From positions 1 through 6,257 of the forward strand of contig CAMFTS010000057.1 in the NCBI GenBank assembly GCA_945988915.1: DNA of 6,257 nt. Reading direction: 5' to 3'. Both the position numbers and the translations under genes were made by a program. This stretch comes from an uncultured Clostridia bacterium (GTDB lineage Bacteria; Bacillota; Clostridia; Oscillospirales; Acutalibacteraceae). Below are positions 1 through 5,373 of the stretch, piece after piece; the stretch's first letter is position 1; each line of letters starts with the position of its first letter. The notes below the pieces were generated by a model that made no database searches, had not been told where the DNA came from, and saw only the letters and a list, made by a program, of their open reading frames with translations.

Positions 1-666
1 GTTATGATTTACGGTCAGTTTGTTGCTCAGGGAGTTGCTCTTGAAAAAAGCTCACGCGCAATGGAATTACTTATTACCTCGGCAAAGCCCGTTAATCTTA
101 TGTTCGGTAAAATTCTCGGCGCAGGTATAGCAGGTCTTATTCAGTTGGTTGTTTTATTAGGCAGTGCATTTACATTCTACACGATAAACAAGGAATTCTG
201 GAAGAATAACGAAATCATAGACTCCGTATTCGGTATGCCTGTGTCAATTCTCATTTATACAGTTATTTTCTTTGTTTTAGGCTTCTTGCTGTATTCATTT
301 ATGTACGGTGCCGCCGCATCGTTAGCAACAAAGCTGGAGGATATAAGTACCCTTACATTGCCTATAACATTTTTAATGATAATTTCATTTATGATAACTG
401 TTTTCTCAATGATGGGAAATATTGACAGTCCGCTTATGAAAATTGCTTCATTCATTCCCGTTACTTCTCCTATGGCTATGTTTACGAGAATTGCAATGGG
501 TAATGTCAAAGTGTCTGAGATAATTATTTCGATAATTATACTCATTGTTTCCACCGTGCTTGTCGGATATCTCTCAGCAATAATCTATAAAATCGGCGTA
601 CTTATGTACGGTAAGCCGCCGAAGCTGAACGAGCTTGTCCGTGCAGTAAAGAATAATAAAAGATAA
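1..666 (+). CDS. ABC-2 type transporter permease, NatB/YhaP-like (C-terminal part, 5' end outside window)
   Basis: The frame is open at the window's left edge, with a valine codon before the first visible Met at base 4 and no ribosome binding site, so the N-terminus lies upstream. The visible 221 residues carry the ABC-2 permease signature EKSSRAMELLITSAKP (residues 14-29 from that Met), followed by GKILG, as in NatB/YhaP-type exporters. Four hydrophobic segments follow, at about 37-60, 78-106, 117-138 and 172-200, and a short basic cytoplasmic tail ends in KNNKR. This matches the C-terminal half of a permease of roughly 400 residues. Such proteins form the membrane part of ATP-driven exporters of sodium, drugs or peptides. 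The ATPase partner is probably encoded just upstream but is not visible, and the substrate cannot be told from sequence. The gene is last in its transcript, since a strong terminator follows 13 nt after the stop. Confidence 0.85.
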   Translation, partial: VMIYGQFVAQGVALEKSSRAMELLITSAKPVNLMFGKILGAGIAGLIQLVVLLGSAFTFYTINKEFWKNNEIIDSVFGMPVSILIYTVIFFVLGFLLYSFMYGAAASLATKLEDISTLTLPITFLMIISFMITVFSMMGNIDSPLMKIASFIPVTSPMAMFTRIAMGNVKVSEIIISIIILIVSTVLVGYLSAIIYKIGVLMYGKPPKLNELVRAVKNNKR

Positions 667-679
667 TACACCGTTAGAT

Positions 680-728
680 AAAACAAACACCCATCTTTCG
701 ATGGGTGTTTGTTTTGTGTTTCTTTTTT
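680..728 (+). terminator. Strong intrinsic terminator after the ABC permease gene, possibly bidirectional
   Basis: Bases 680-695 and 700-715 form a perfect 16-bp stem closed by the tetraloop TTTC. A T-rich run follows (716-728, ending in six T). This is a textbook Rho-independent terminator for the plus-strand permease gene. Read on the minus strand, the same stem ends in a T-rich stretch, so it may also stop transcripts of the convergent aro operon, whose last gene ends about 190 nt away. I see no other good terminator for that operon. The remaining bases up to 902 are AT-rich and hold nothing I can support. Confidence 0.9.
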
Positions 729-902
729 AGGGGAAGAAAAGGGATAAATGAAAAAGTTATCTCATCTTGAGAGTCTGTAGTTCTCTCTTGATTTGATGAT
801 TTAAGTATAAAGCTAAATTGTTTCGAGGAAATATACACACATTTAACTTTGTGTAAATAAAATGTTACCTAATTTTAAACAATAAAAGCAATAATATAAA
901 TA

Positions 903-1973
903 CTAAAGTACCAAATCAAGAACCGTAATTGCTGTTACAGCCTCTATTGCGGCAGCTGCGCGCGGAACAATGCAAGGGTCGTGTCTGCCGTGAATCACAA
1001 GCTCTTCTTCCTTCATAGTTTTTAAATTAACGCTTGTCTGCGGAATTGAAATTGACGGAGTCGGTTTAACCGCGGTTCTGAAAACAATCGGCATTCCTGA
1101 AGTAATACCGCCGAGAATTCCTCCGTGATTATTGGTAACCGTTACTACCTTGCCGTCTTTGACTGAAAAATTATCGTTATTTTCACTTCCGTATTTCTCT
1201 GTACCTGAAAAGCCCGAACCGAATTCAATTCCCTTAATTGCAGGTATTCCGAAAATATTCTTTGAAATTACATTTTCAATGCCGTCAAACATCGGCTCGC
1301 CTATTCCGGCAGGCATACCTAACACGGCACATTCAACAACGCCTCCGACAGAGTCGCCTGCTTCTCTTGCGAGCTGAATTACGGTTTTCATTCTCTCACC
1401 TTTGAATCTGCTTATAACAGGGAAGAGCGGGTCAAATTCAAGCTCGTCATCATAAAGATTTTCCAAATCAAAGGCTTCATCTTTGACATCTTTGATTGAA
1501 AAAATATGAGTTTTTATTGTAATTCCTTTGCTTTCAAGTATCTGAGAACAAACTGCGCCTGCATAGCAAAGAGGAGCAGTCAGTCTGCCTGAAAACTGTC
1601 CGCCGCCTGCAATATCATTATTACCGCCGAATTTAACATATGCGGAATAATCCGAATGTGACGGCCGTGGCAGAAGTTTCAAATTATCATAATCCTGACT
1701 TCTTGTATTTGTATTATCAATTTTTATCGAAATAGGAGCACCGCAGGTCTTTGAATTAACAATGCCCGAAAGAACCTCGGGCTTGTCTGCCTCCTTTCTC
1801 GGTGTAGAGAACTTGCTTTGCCCGGGAGCGCGTCTTGCCATAAACGCATTTATCCTGTCATAATCAATCTCAATTCCTGCCGGTATTCCGTCAATTACTG
1901 CGCCTATGGATTCGGAATGTGACTGCCCGAACACGCTGACGCTAATCTTGTTGCCTTTAATTATTGATGACAT
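903..1973 (-). CDS. aroC: Chorismate synthase
   Basis: Converts 5-enolpyruvylshikimate-3-phosphate to chorismate, the last shikimate step, using reduced FMN in the cytoplasm. The 356-residue length is normal for the family. Visible signatures are FGQSHS (15-20, with the first catalytic His at 19), RRAPGQSKFSTPRKEAD (48-64), RPSHSDY (103-109, with the second catalytic His at 106), GGGQFSGR (123-130), NNHGGILGG (281-289) with FRTAVKPTPSI, and GRHDPCIVPRA (329-339). FGQSHS replaces the enterobacterial FGESHG, and FSGR replaces SSAR. I regard both as ordinary clostridial variants. The start is the ATG at 1973, with GGAGGT 7 nt upstream. A TTG one codon earlier would extend the frame but sits only 4 nt from that site. 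The gene is last in the operon. Its start lies inside the end of aroA (17-nt overlap), which suggests translational coupling. Confidence 0.96.
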   Translation of the reverse strand: MSSIIKGNKISVSVFGQSHSESIGAVIDGIPAGIEIDYDRINAFMARRAPGQSKFSTPRKEADKPEVLSGIVNSKTCGAPISIKIDNTNTRSQDYDNLKLLPRPSHSDYSAYVKFGGNNDIAGGGQFSGRLTAPLCYAGAVCSQILESKGITIKTHIFSIKDVKDEAFDLENLYDDELEFDPLFPVISRFKGERMKTVIQLAREAGDSVGGVVECAVLGMPAGIGEPMFDGIENVISKNIFGIPAIKGIEFGSGFSGTEKYGSENNDNFSVKDGKVVTVTNNHGGILGGITSGMPIVFRTAVKPTPSISIPQTSVNLKTMKEEELVIHGRHDPCIVPRAAAAIEAVTAITVLDLVL

Positions 1974-3225
1974 CAAATTTACCTCCGAGCTTTTTATAGT
2001 TTTCTAAAAATTCAGGGTTTGCTCTGTTCAAGCAATCTGCATTTTTAACTGTTATTTCTCCGTTGCTGTTTGTTACCATAACAGCCATAGCCATTACGAT
2101 TTTATAATCGTCAGATGAAAGAACTTCGCCGCCGATAATATTTTCTCCGCTCCATACAATCAGTCCGTCGTCTGTCTGAGCACTTACACCGCCAACATTT
2201 AACAGACACTCGCTGAAAACTGCCGTTGCGTTTTTTTCTTTTATTCTTCTTTGCGTAATATTTGAAAAAACGGTAATTCCGCTTTCACAGTAAGCCGCAG
2301 CAACCGATAAAGCAGGAATAATATCATACAAGGCTCTTGCATCGATTTGCACGCCTTTTAATCCGCCTTTTTTTACAGTTACTTTGTTCTGTTCTATACT
2401 GACATCAGCACCCATTCTTTTCAGAATATCAAGTATTTCTTTTTCGTTTTGAAACGAGTCTGAATCAAGCCCTTTAATTGAAACACCGTCGGAAAATGCA
2501 CCTGCCGTAAGCAAATAAGCTGAGCTAAGCCAATCTCCCTGCGCGGTAATTTCTTCGGGAGAAACATACTTCTGATTGCCTTTTACAATGATTGATTCAT
2601 CTTTCTCCTCAACGCTTATGCCGAATTCCCGCATAACGCATACAGTCATATCAATATAATTCCTGAATCCGTCAATACCGGATAAATCAATTTGAGATTC
2701 GCCGTCTAAAAGAGGTAATGCAAGCAAAAGTCCCGTAACATACTGTGCGCTCATAGCGCCTGAAAGCTTAAACTTTCCCGGCTGAAGCTTTCCGGAAATT
2801 TCTATCGGATATTTCCACGGAGGAGTAAATGTTACACCGTAGCTTTGCATTTCGTTTCTCAACGGTACAATAGGTCTTGAAACGGGTCTGCCCGAAGCAG
2901 TGAATTTTGCATTCAATCCCAAGGCGGCGGCGACAGGCAATAAAAACCTGAGTGTTAAATCACTTTCGCCGCAGTCAAGCTCAACACAATCATTTGGCTC
3001 TTGTATAGGCTTGACCGTAATTCTGCCTTCTTCAAATGTAATATTTGCACCTAACACATTCAGGCAAGAAGCCGTAACCTTAATTTCTTCCGGCAAGCAG
3101 TTACAATGTATTACGGTTTCCTTATCGCACAAAGACGCTGCTATCAAAAGTCGCTGTGTATATGCCTTTGAGGATGAGGCTTCAATGCATCCGTTCAATT
3201 TTGACGGTATTAGCTTAATATCCAT
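1957..3225 (-). CDS. aroA: 3-phosphoshikimate 1-carboxyvinyltransferase (EPSP synthase), divergent active site
   Basis: Family role: transfers the enolpyruvyl group of phosphoenolpyruvate to shikimate-3-phosphate in the cytoplasm, the sixth shikimate step. The 422 residues match the usual length (E. coli 427), and the two-lobed fold is recognisable throughout. Recognisable stretches are SSSKAYTQR (17-25), CGESDLTLRFLLP (85-97), GRPVSRPIVPLR (112-123), SAQYVTGLLLALPLL (159-173), NYIDMT (189-194), GDWLSSAYLL (230-239), YDIIP (300-304), RIKEKNA (327-333), DDYKIVMAMAV (372-382) and NRANPEF (400-406). By eye, E. coli K22, R27, R100, R124, Q171, Y200, D313, K340 and E341 are kept. Positions G96, S197, R344, H385, R386 and K411 appear as D89, F187, A333, Y374, K375 and R401. 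The start is ATG with GGAG 7 nt upstream, 15 nt after tyrA, and the end overlaps aroC. Context supports a working EPSP synthase, but the substitutions make activity less certain than family membership. Confidence 0.9.
   Translation of the reverse strand: MDIKLIPSKLNGCIEASSSKAYTQRLLIAASLCDKETVIHCNCLPEEIKVTASCLNVLGANITFEEGRITVKPIQEPNDCVELDCGESDLTLRFLLPVAAALGLNAKFTASGRPVSRPIVPLRNEMQSYGVTFTPPWKYPIEISGKLQPGKFKLSGAMSAQYVTGLLLALPLLDGESQIDLSGIDGFRNYIDMTVCVMREFGISVEEKDESIIVKGNQKYVSPEEITAQGDWLSSAYLLTAGAFSDGVSIKGLDSDSFQNEKEILDILKRMGADVSIEQNKVTVKKGGLKGVQIDARALYDIIPALSVAAAYCESGITVFSNITQRRIKEKNATAVFSECLLNVGGVSAQTDDGLIVWSGENIIGGEVLSSDDYKIVMAMAVMVTNSNGEITVKNADCLNRANPEFLENYKKLGGKFDVINN
1981..1986 (-). promoter_or_regulatory. 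Ribosome binding site that decides the aroC start
   Basis: On the minus strand the sequence reads GGAGGT, 7 nt before ATG at 1973 and only 4 nt before the in-frame TTG at 1976. The spacing favours the ATG. The site lies within the aroA coding region. Confidence 0.85.
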
Positions 3226-3240
3226 AAATCTGCTCCAAAT

Positions 3241-4086
3241 TTAATCTCTGTAATCTCCGTCTATCATTTCTTTACATTCTCTGCCGTCTTTTAAAAGAGC
3301 TTTTAATGTGACCGCATCTTCATTTTTAAGAGCGTCGGAGTATTGCTTGAGATTTTCAATAATATTATCAATTTCCTGAACAAGATTATCCTTATTTTCA
3401 AGGAAAAGCTCAGTCCACATTGTTTCATTGAGCTTTGCAACTCTTGTAAGGTCTTTATAACTTCCTGCCGAAAAGCCTTTATGCTGCTTTGCGCTCGGAC
3501 TTTTTACATATGCATTTGAAACAACATGTGCAAGCTGTGATGTGAACGCTATTATTTTATCATGTTCTTCGCAAGTTGTCATTTGAATATTTGTAAAACC
3601 TATTGACAAGAACAATTTCTTTACGGTTTCAAGTTCTCTGATATCAAAATCCTTTTCGGGAACAAGAATCATTGAAGCATTGTTGAACATTGTAACCTCT
3701 GAATGTTCAAATCCCGAAAGATGCAAGCCCGCCATAGGATGAGCGCCCACAAAGGTATATCCGTGCTCATGCGCAAGCTTCCACATATCGCTGCAAACAT
3801 ACTCTTTTACACCGCAGGTATCGAGAACAATAGCTCCTTTTTTAAATTTATCTGCATTTGCAGTGATGTATTTTTTTGTCGTTTCGGGATATAGACCTGT
3901 GATAATCATATCACACTCGGAAATGTTTTCATCAGTCAATTCATCGTCAATAGCTCCGAGCAGCTTTGCTTTTAACAAAACATTATAGTCAATATCATAG
4001 CCTATTACCTTATTGTCTGTATTATATTTAATTGCTTTTGCGAGCGAGCCGCCGATAAGTCCTAAACCTACAACACCGATAAGCAT
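3241..4086 (-). CDS. tyrA: Prephenate dehydrogenase, catalytic core only
   Basis: Oxidatively decarboxylates prephenate to 4-hydroxyphenylpyruvate, committing carbon to tyrosine. The N-terminal Rossmann fold shows GLGLIGGS (7-14), with an acidic residue after strand 2 (D31) that suggests NAD rather than NADP. Further motifs are LDTCGVK (88-94), GAHPMAG (114-120, containing the likely catalytic His116), TSQLAHVVSNA (182-192) and SYKDLTRVA (209-217, with the likely prephenate-binding Arg215). A helical C-terminal dimerisation part follows. At 281 residues there is no room for the C-terminal ACT domain found in some Bacillota TyrA proteins of about 370 residues, and no chorismate mutase fusion. 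Tyrosine feedback may therefore act elsewhere. The start is ATG with AAAGGA 8 nt upstream, inside the last codons of the DAHP synthase gene, and the gap to that gene is only 4 nt. An arogenate dehydrogenase role cannot be excluded from sequence. Confidence 0.93.
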   Translation of the reverse strand: MLIGVVGLGLIGGSLAKAIKYNTDNKVIGYDIDYNVLLKAKLLGAIDDELTDENISECDMIITGLYPETTKKYITANADKFKKGAIVLDTCGVKEYVCSDMWKLAHEHGYTFVGAHPMAGLHLSGFEHSEVTMFNNASMILVPEKDFDIRELETVKKLFLSIGFTNIQMTTCEEHDKIIAFTSQLAHVVSNAYVKSPSAKQHKGFSAGSYKDLTRVAKLNETMWTELFLENKDNLVQEIDNIIENLKQYSDALKNEDAVTLKALLKDGRECKEMIDGDYRD

Positions 4087-4090
4087 ATAA

Positions 4091-5098
4091 TCATTCCTTT
4101 ACTGCACTGATAATCTTTTCTACACCCTTTGTTACCTCTGCGAATTGTTCCGGAGTCAATGCCTGGGGACCGTCGCAAAGAGCTTTGGCGGGATCATTAT
4201 GGACTTCAATCATAATGCCGTCTGCACCGCAGGCAGCTGCCGCGTAAGCCATAGGCTTGACAAGTCTTGCTATTCCTGACGCATGACTCGGATCAACAAC
4301 AACGGGAAGATGTGACTTTTCTTTTAAAATCGGAACAGCCGATAAATCAAGAGTGTTTCTCGTTGCTGTTTCAAAAGTTCTGATACCTCTTTCACAGAGT
4401 ATTACTTTATTGTTTCCGTTTGCCATAATATATTCAGCGCTCATAAGCAATTCCTGAATAGTTGCCGAAAGTCCGCGTTTAAGGAAAATCGGCTTGTCGG
4501 TTTTTCCGAGTTCCTTTAAAAGCTCAAAGTTCTGCATGTTTCTTGCACCGACCTGAATAACATCAACATCTTCAAACAAATCAATATGCGAAGCGTCCAT
4601 AATTTCTGTTACGATAGGCATACCGGTAATCTTTTTAGCCTCAAGCAAGAGCTTAAGTCCGTCTTCTCTCATGCCCTGAAATGCATACGGAGAAGTTCTC
4701 GGCTTAAAAGCTCCTCCGCGAAGAACATTTGCACCCGATGCCTTAACCGACTCGGCAATTCCGATTATCTGTTCTTCGCCCTCAACAGAGCAAGGCCCTG
4801 CAAAGAACTGAAAATTGCCGCCGCCGATTTTAACACCGCCGCCTAAATCTATTACCGTATCGTCAGGGTGGAATTTTCTGTTTGCCTGTTTGTACGGCTC
4901 AGAAATTCTTCTTACACCTTCAACGATTTCAAGTCCTTCAATCAAATCCGTATCAATTCGGCTTGTATCGCCCACCAAACCCCAAACAGTTGTATATTCA
5001 CCGACAGATTTATGAATTTCCACTTGCTGGTTTTGAAGCCATTGAGCTAAAATTTCAACCTTTTGCTTGTCTGCATCATTTTTCAAAATTACTATCAT
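4091..5098 (-). CDS. aroF: 3-deoxy-7-phosphoheptulonate (DAHP) synthase, type I-beta with N-terminal regulatory domain
   Basis: Condenses phosphoenolpyruvate with erythrose 4-phosphate, the first step of the shikimate pathway. Its 335 residues comprise a ferredoxin-like N-terminal domain (about 1-68, beginning MIVILKND) and a TIM barrel, as in Thermotoga maritima DAHP synthase. Metal ligands can be placed at C103 (in GPCSVE), H272 (in DPSHA), E298 (in MIEVH) and D309 (in CDGPQAL), at or next to the Thermotoga positions. Substrate motifs include RGGAFKPRTSPYAFQG (127-142), QVGARNMQN (182-190) and LKRGLSAT (206-213). In the Thermotoga enzyme the N-terminal domain mediates Tyr/Phe feedback, and the same is likely here. 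The ATG at 5098 is chosen because AAGGGA lies 9 nt upstream and this gives the family N-terminus. An in-frame TTG at 5116 has no ribosome binding site. This is the first structural gene of the operon, directly behind the attenuator. Symbol use varies (aroF, aroG or aroA in Bacillota). Confidence 0.95.
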   Translation of the reverse strand: MIVILKNDADKQKVEILAQWLQNQQVEIHKSVGEYTTVWGLVGDTSRIDTDLIEGLEIVEGVRRISEPYKQANRKFHPDDTVIDLGGGVKIGGGNFQFFAGPCSVEGEEQIIGIAESVKASGANVLRGGAFKPRTSPYAFQGMREDGLKLLLEAKKITGMPIVTEIMDASHIDLFEDVDVIQVGARNMQNFELLKELGKTDKPIFLKRGLSATIQELLMSAEYIMANGNNKVILCERGIRTFETATRNTLDLSAVPILKEKSHLPVVVDPSHASGIARLVKPMAYAAAACGADGIMIEVHNDPAKALCDGPQALTPEQFAEVTKGVEKIISAVKE

Positions 5099-5107
5099 TT
5101 TATCAAT

Positions 5108-5113
5108 TCCCTT
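5108..5113 (-). promoter_or_regulatory. Ribosome binding site that decides the DAHP synthase start
   Basis: AAGGGA on the minus strand lies 9 nt before ATG at 5098. It begins only a few nt after the terminator's U-tract, so a transcript that stops at the attenuator would lack this site or end at its edge. Confidence 0.8.
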
Positions 5114-5114
5114 C

Positions 5115-5147
5115 AAAAAAATAACCCACAGTGAATTTCACTGCGGG
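5115..5147 (-). terminator. Attenuator terminator in the aro operon leader
   Basis: On the minus strand CCCGCAGTG (5147-5139) pairs with CACTGTGGG (5133-5125) in a 9-bp stem with one G-U pair and the loop AAATT. The U-rich run TTATTTTTTT follows (5124-5115). It is a complete intrinsic terminator placed between promoter and first structural gene in the sense direction, so it must be conditional. Its 5' arm and loop are also the partner of the antiterminator strand at 5186-5197. Confidence 0.9.
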
Positions 5148-5197
5148 ACTAAACTTACTGATTTTTTTGCAAGCTTCATAAAAAACAGCGAAATTCA
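5132..5197 (-). promoter_or_regulatory. Predicted antiterminator hairpin of the aro leader
   Basis: TGAATTTCGCTG (minus strand, 5197-5186) can pair with CAGTGAAATTCA (5143-5132) over 12 bp with one G-U pair, closing a loop of about 42 nt. This pairing takes up five bases of the terminator's 5' arm, its entire loop and the first two bases of its 3' arm, so the two structures exclude each other. The upstream strand starts at the base immediately after the leader peptide stop codon, so a ribosome terminating there would physically cover it. Confidence 0.78.
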
Positions 5198-5266
5198 TTA
5201 TAACCTTACTGAATAGTCAATAAAGCAGTAATAATAATATCCGGCTGTGAGAACAAGCTTTGCCAT
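5198..5266 (-). CDS. Tyrosine-rich leader peptide controlling the aro operon (22 aa)
   Basis: A short gene with ATG at 5266, TAA at 5198-5200, and AGGAG (5277-5273) 6 nt upstream. The start falls about 22 nt after the predicted transcription start. Residues 9-18 read GYYYYCFIDY, giving four consecutive Tyr codons (10-13, bases 5239-5228), a Phe codon at 15 and another Tyr at 18. Five Tyr in 22 residues is far above chance and resembles the Trp, His or Phe runs of known attenuation leaders such as trpL, hisL and pheL. The function is probably in being translated, not in the peptide: ribosome progress reports charged tRNA-Tyr supply. The last Tyr of the run ends 30 nt before the antiterminator strand, which leaves that strand free when the ribosome stalls. 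The same frame stays open upstream into the sirtuin gene, but that part precedes the promoter. No experimental support is visible, and I do not recognise a named family for it. Confidence 0.85.
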   Translation of the reverse strand: MAKLVLTAGYYYYCFIDYSVRL

Positions 5267-5272
5267 AAATTT

Positions 5273-5277
5273 CTCCT
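5273..5277 (-). promoter_or_regulatory. Ribosome binding site of the leader peptide
   Basis: AGGAG on the minus strand, 6 nt before ATG at 5266. It shows that the Tyr-rich frame is meant to be translated and fixes its start. The bases from here into the start codon (GAAATTTAT, 5273-5265) could also pair with the antiterminator strand (5198-5190). Confidence 0.8.
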
Positions 5278-5294
5278 GAGTTTTTATTGTTGTT

Positions 5295-5323
5295 ATATTA
5301 ACACCATTAAAATTAAATGTCAA
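5295..5323 (-). promoter_or_regulatory. Sigma-A-type promoter of the aro operon
   Basis: Minus-strand -35 TTGACA (5323-5318) is a perfect consensus. It is followed by a 17-nt spacer and -10 TAATAT (5300-5295). Transcription should begin near 5288, giving a leader of about 190 nt before the DAHP synthase start. A promoter this strong with no obvious operator fits control after initiation, by the attenuator. Confidence 0.88.
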
Positions 5324-5344
5324 CCTTTTTTCTGTGTAAATATG

Positions 5345-5353
5345 TGCTATAAT
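5345..5353 (+). promoter_or_regulatory. Extended -10 promoter element of the sirtuin gene
   Basis: TGC followed by a consensus TATAAT (5348-5353) forms an extended -10. The -35 region about 17 nt upstream (near 5325-5330) is only T-rich and lacks a clear TTGACA, which an extended -10 can compensate for. The predicted transcription start near 5360 leaves a very short leader, in which GAGGAG (5361-5366) sits 7 nt before the start codon. The promoter is back to back with the aro promoter. Confidence 0.7.
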
Positions 5354-5373
5354 AATATCTGAGGAGTGATAAT

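Noticed and set aside
748..780. Ten-residue frame (ATG to TAG) after a purine-rich GGGAAGAAAAGGGAT stretch
   Set aside because: Very short, with no promoter, just downstream of a strong terminator and with no distinctive composition; most likely chance.
765..855. Weak inverted repeats (GAGAG/CTCTC and ACAC/GTGT) downstream of aroC
   Set aside because: Stems of only 4-5 bp without a T-run on the aroC strand; not supportable as a terminator.
1974..1976. In-frame TTG as the aroC start
   Set aside because: Only 4 nt from GGAGGT, whereas the adjacent ATG has a proper 7-nt spacing.
5114..5116. In-frame TTG as the DAHP synthase start (six extra residues)
   Set aside because: It lies at the end of the terminator U-run without a ribosome binding site. 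The ATG at 5098 has AAGGGA 9 nt upstream and gives the family N-terminus.
255..5124. Several open frames of 60-115 codons opposite the permease, aroC, aroA, tyrA and DAHP synthase genes
   Set aside because: They lie antisense to clearly conserved genes, have low-complexity or unfamiliar translations, and show no convincing ribosome binding sites. They are by-products of the coding strand.
5099..5288. T-box riboswitch as the explanation for the aro leader
   Set aside because: No recognisable T-box sequence (AGGGUGGNACCGCG-like) precedes the terminator, no Stem I features are visible, and the leader is short. A translated Tyr-rich frame with its own ribosome binding site explains the region better.
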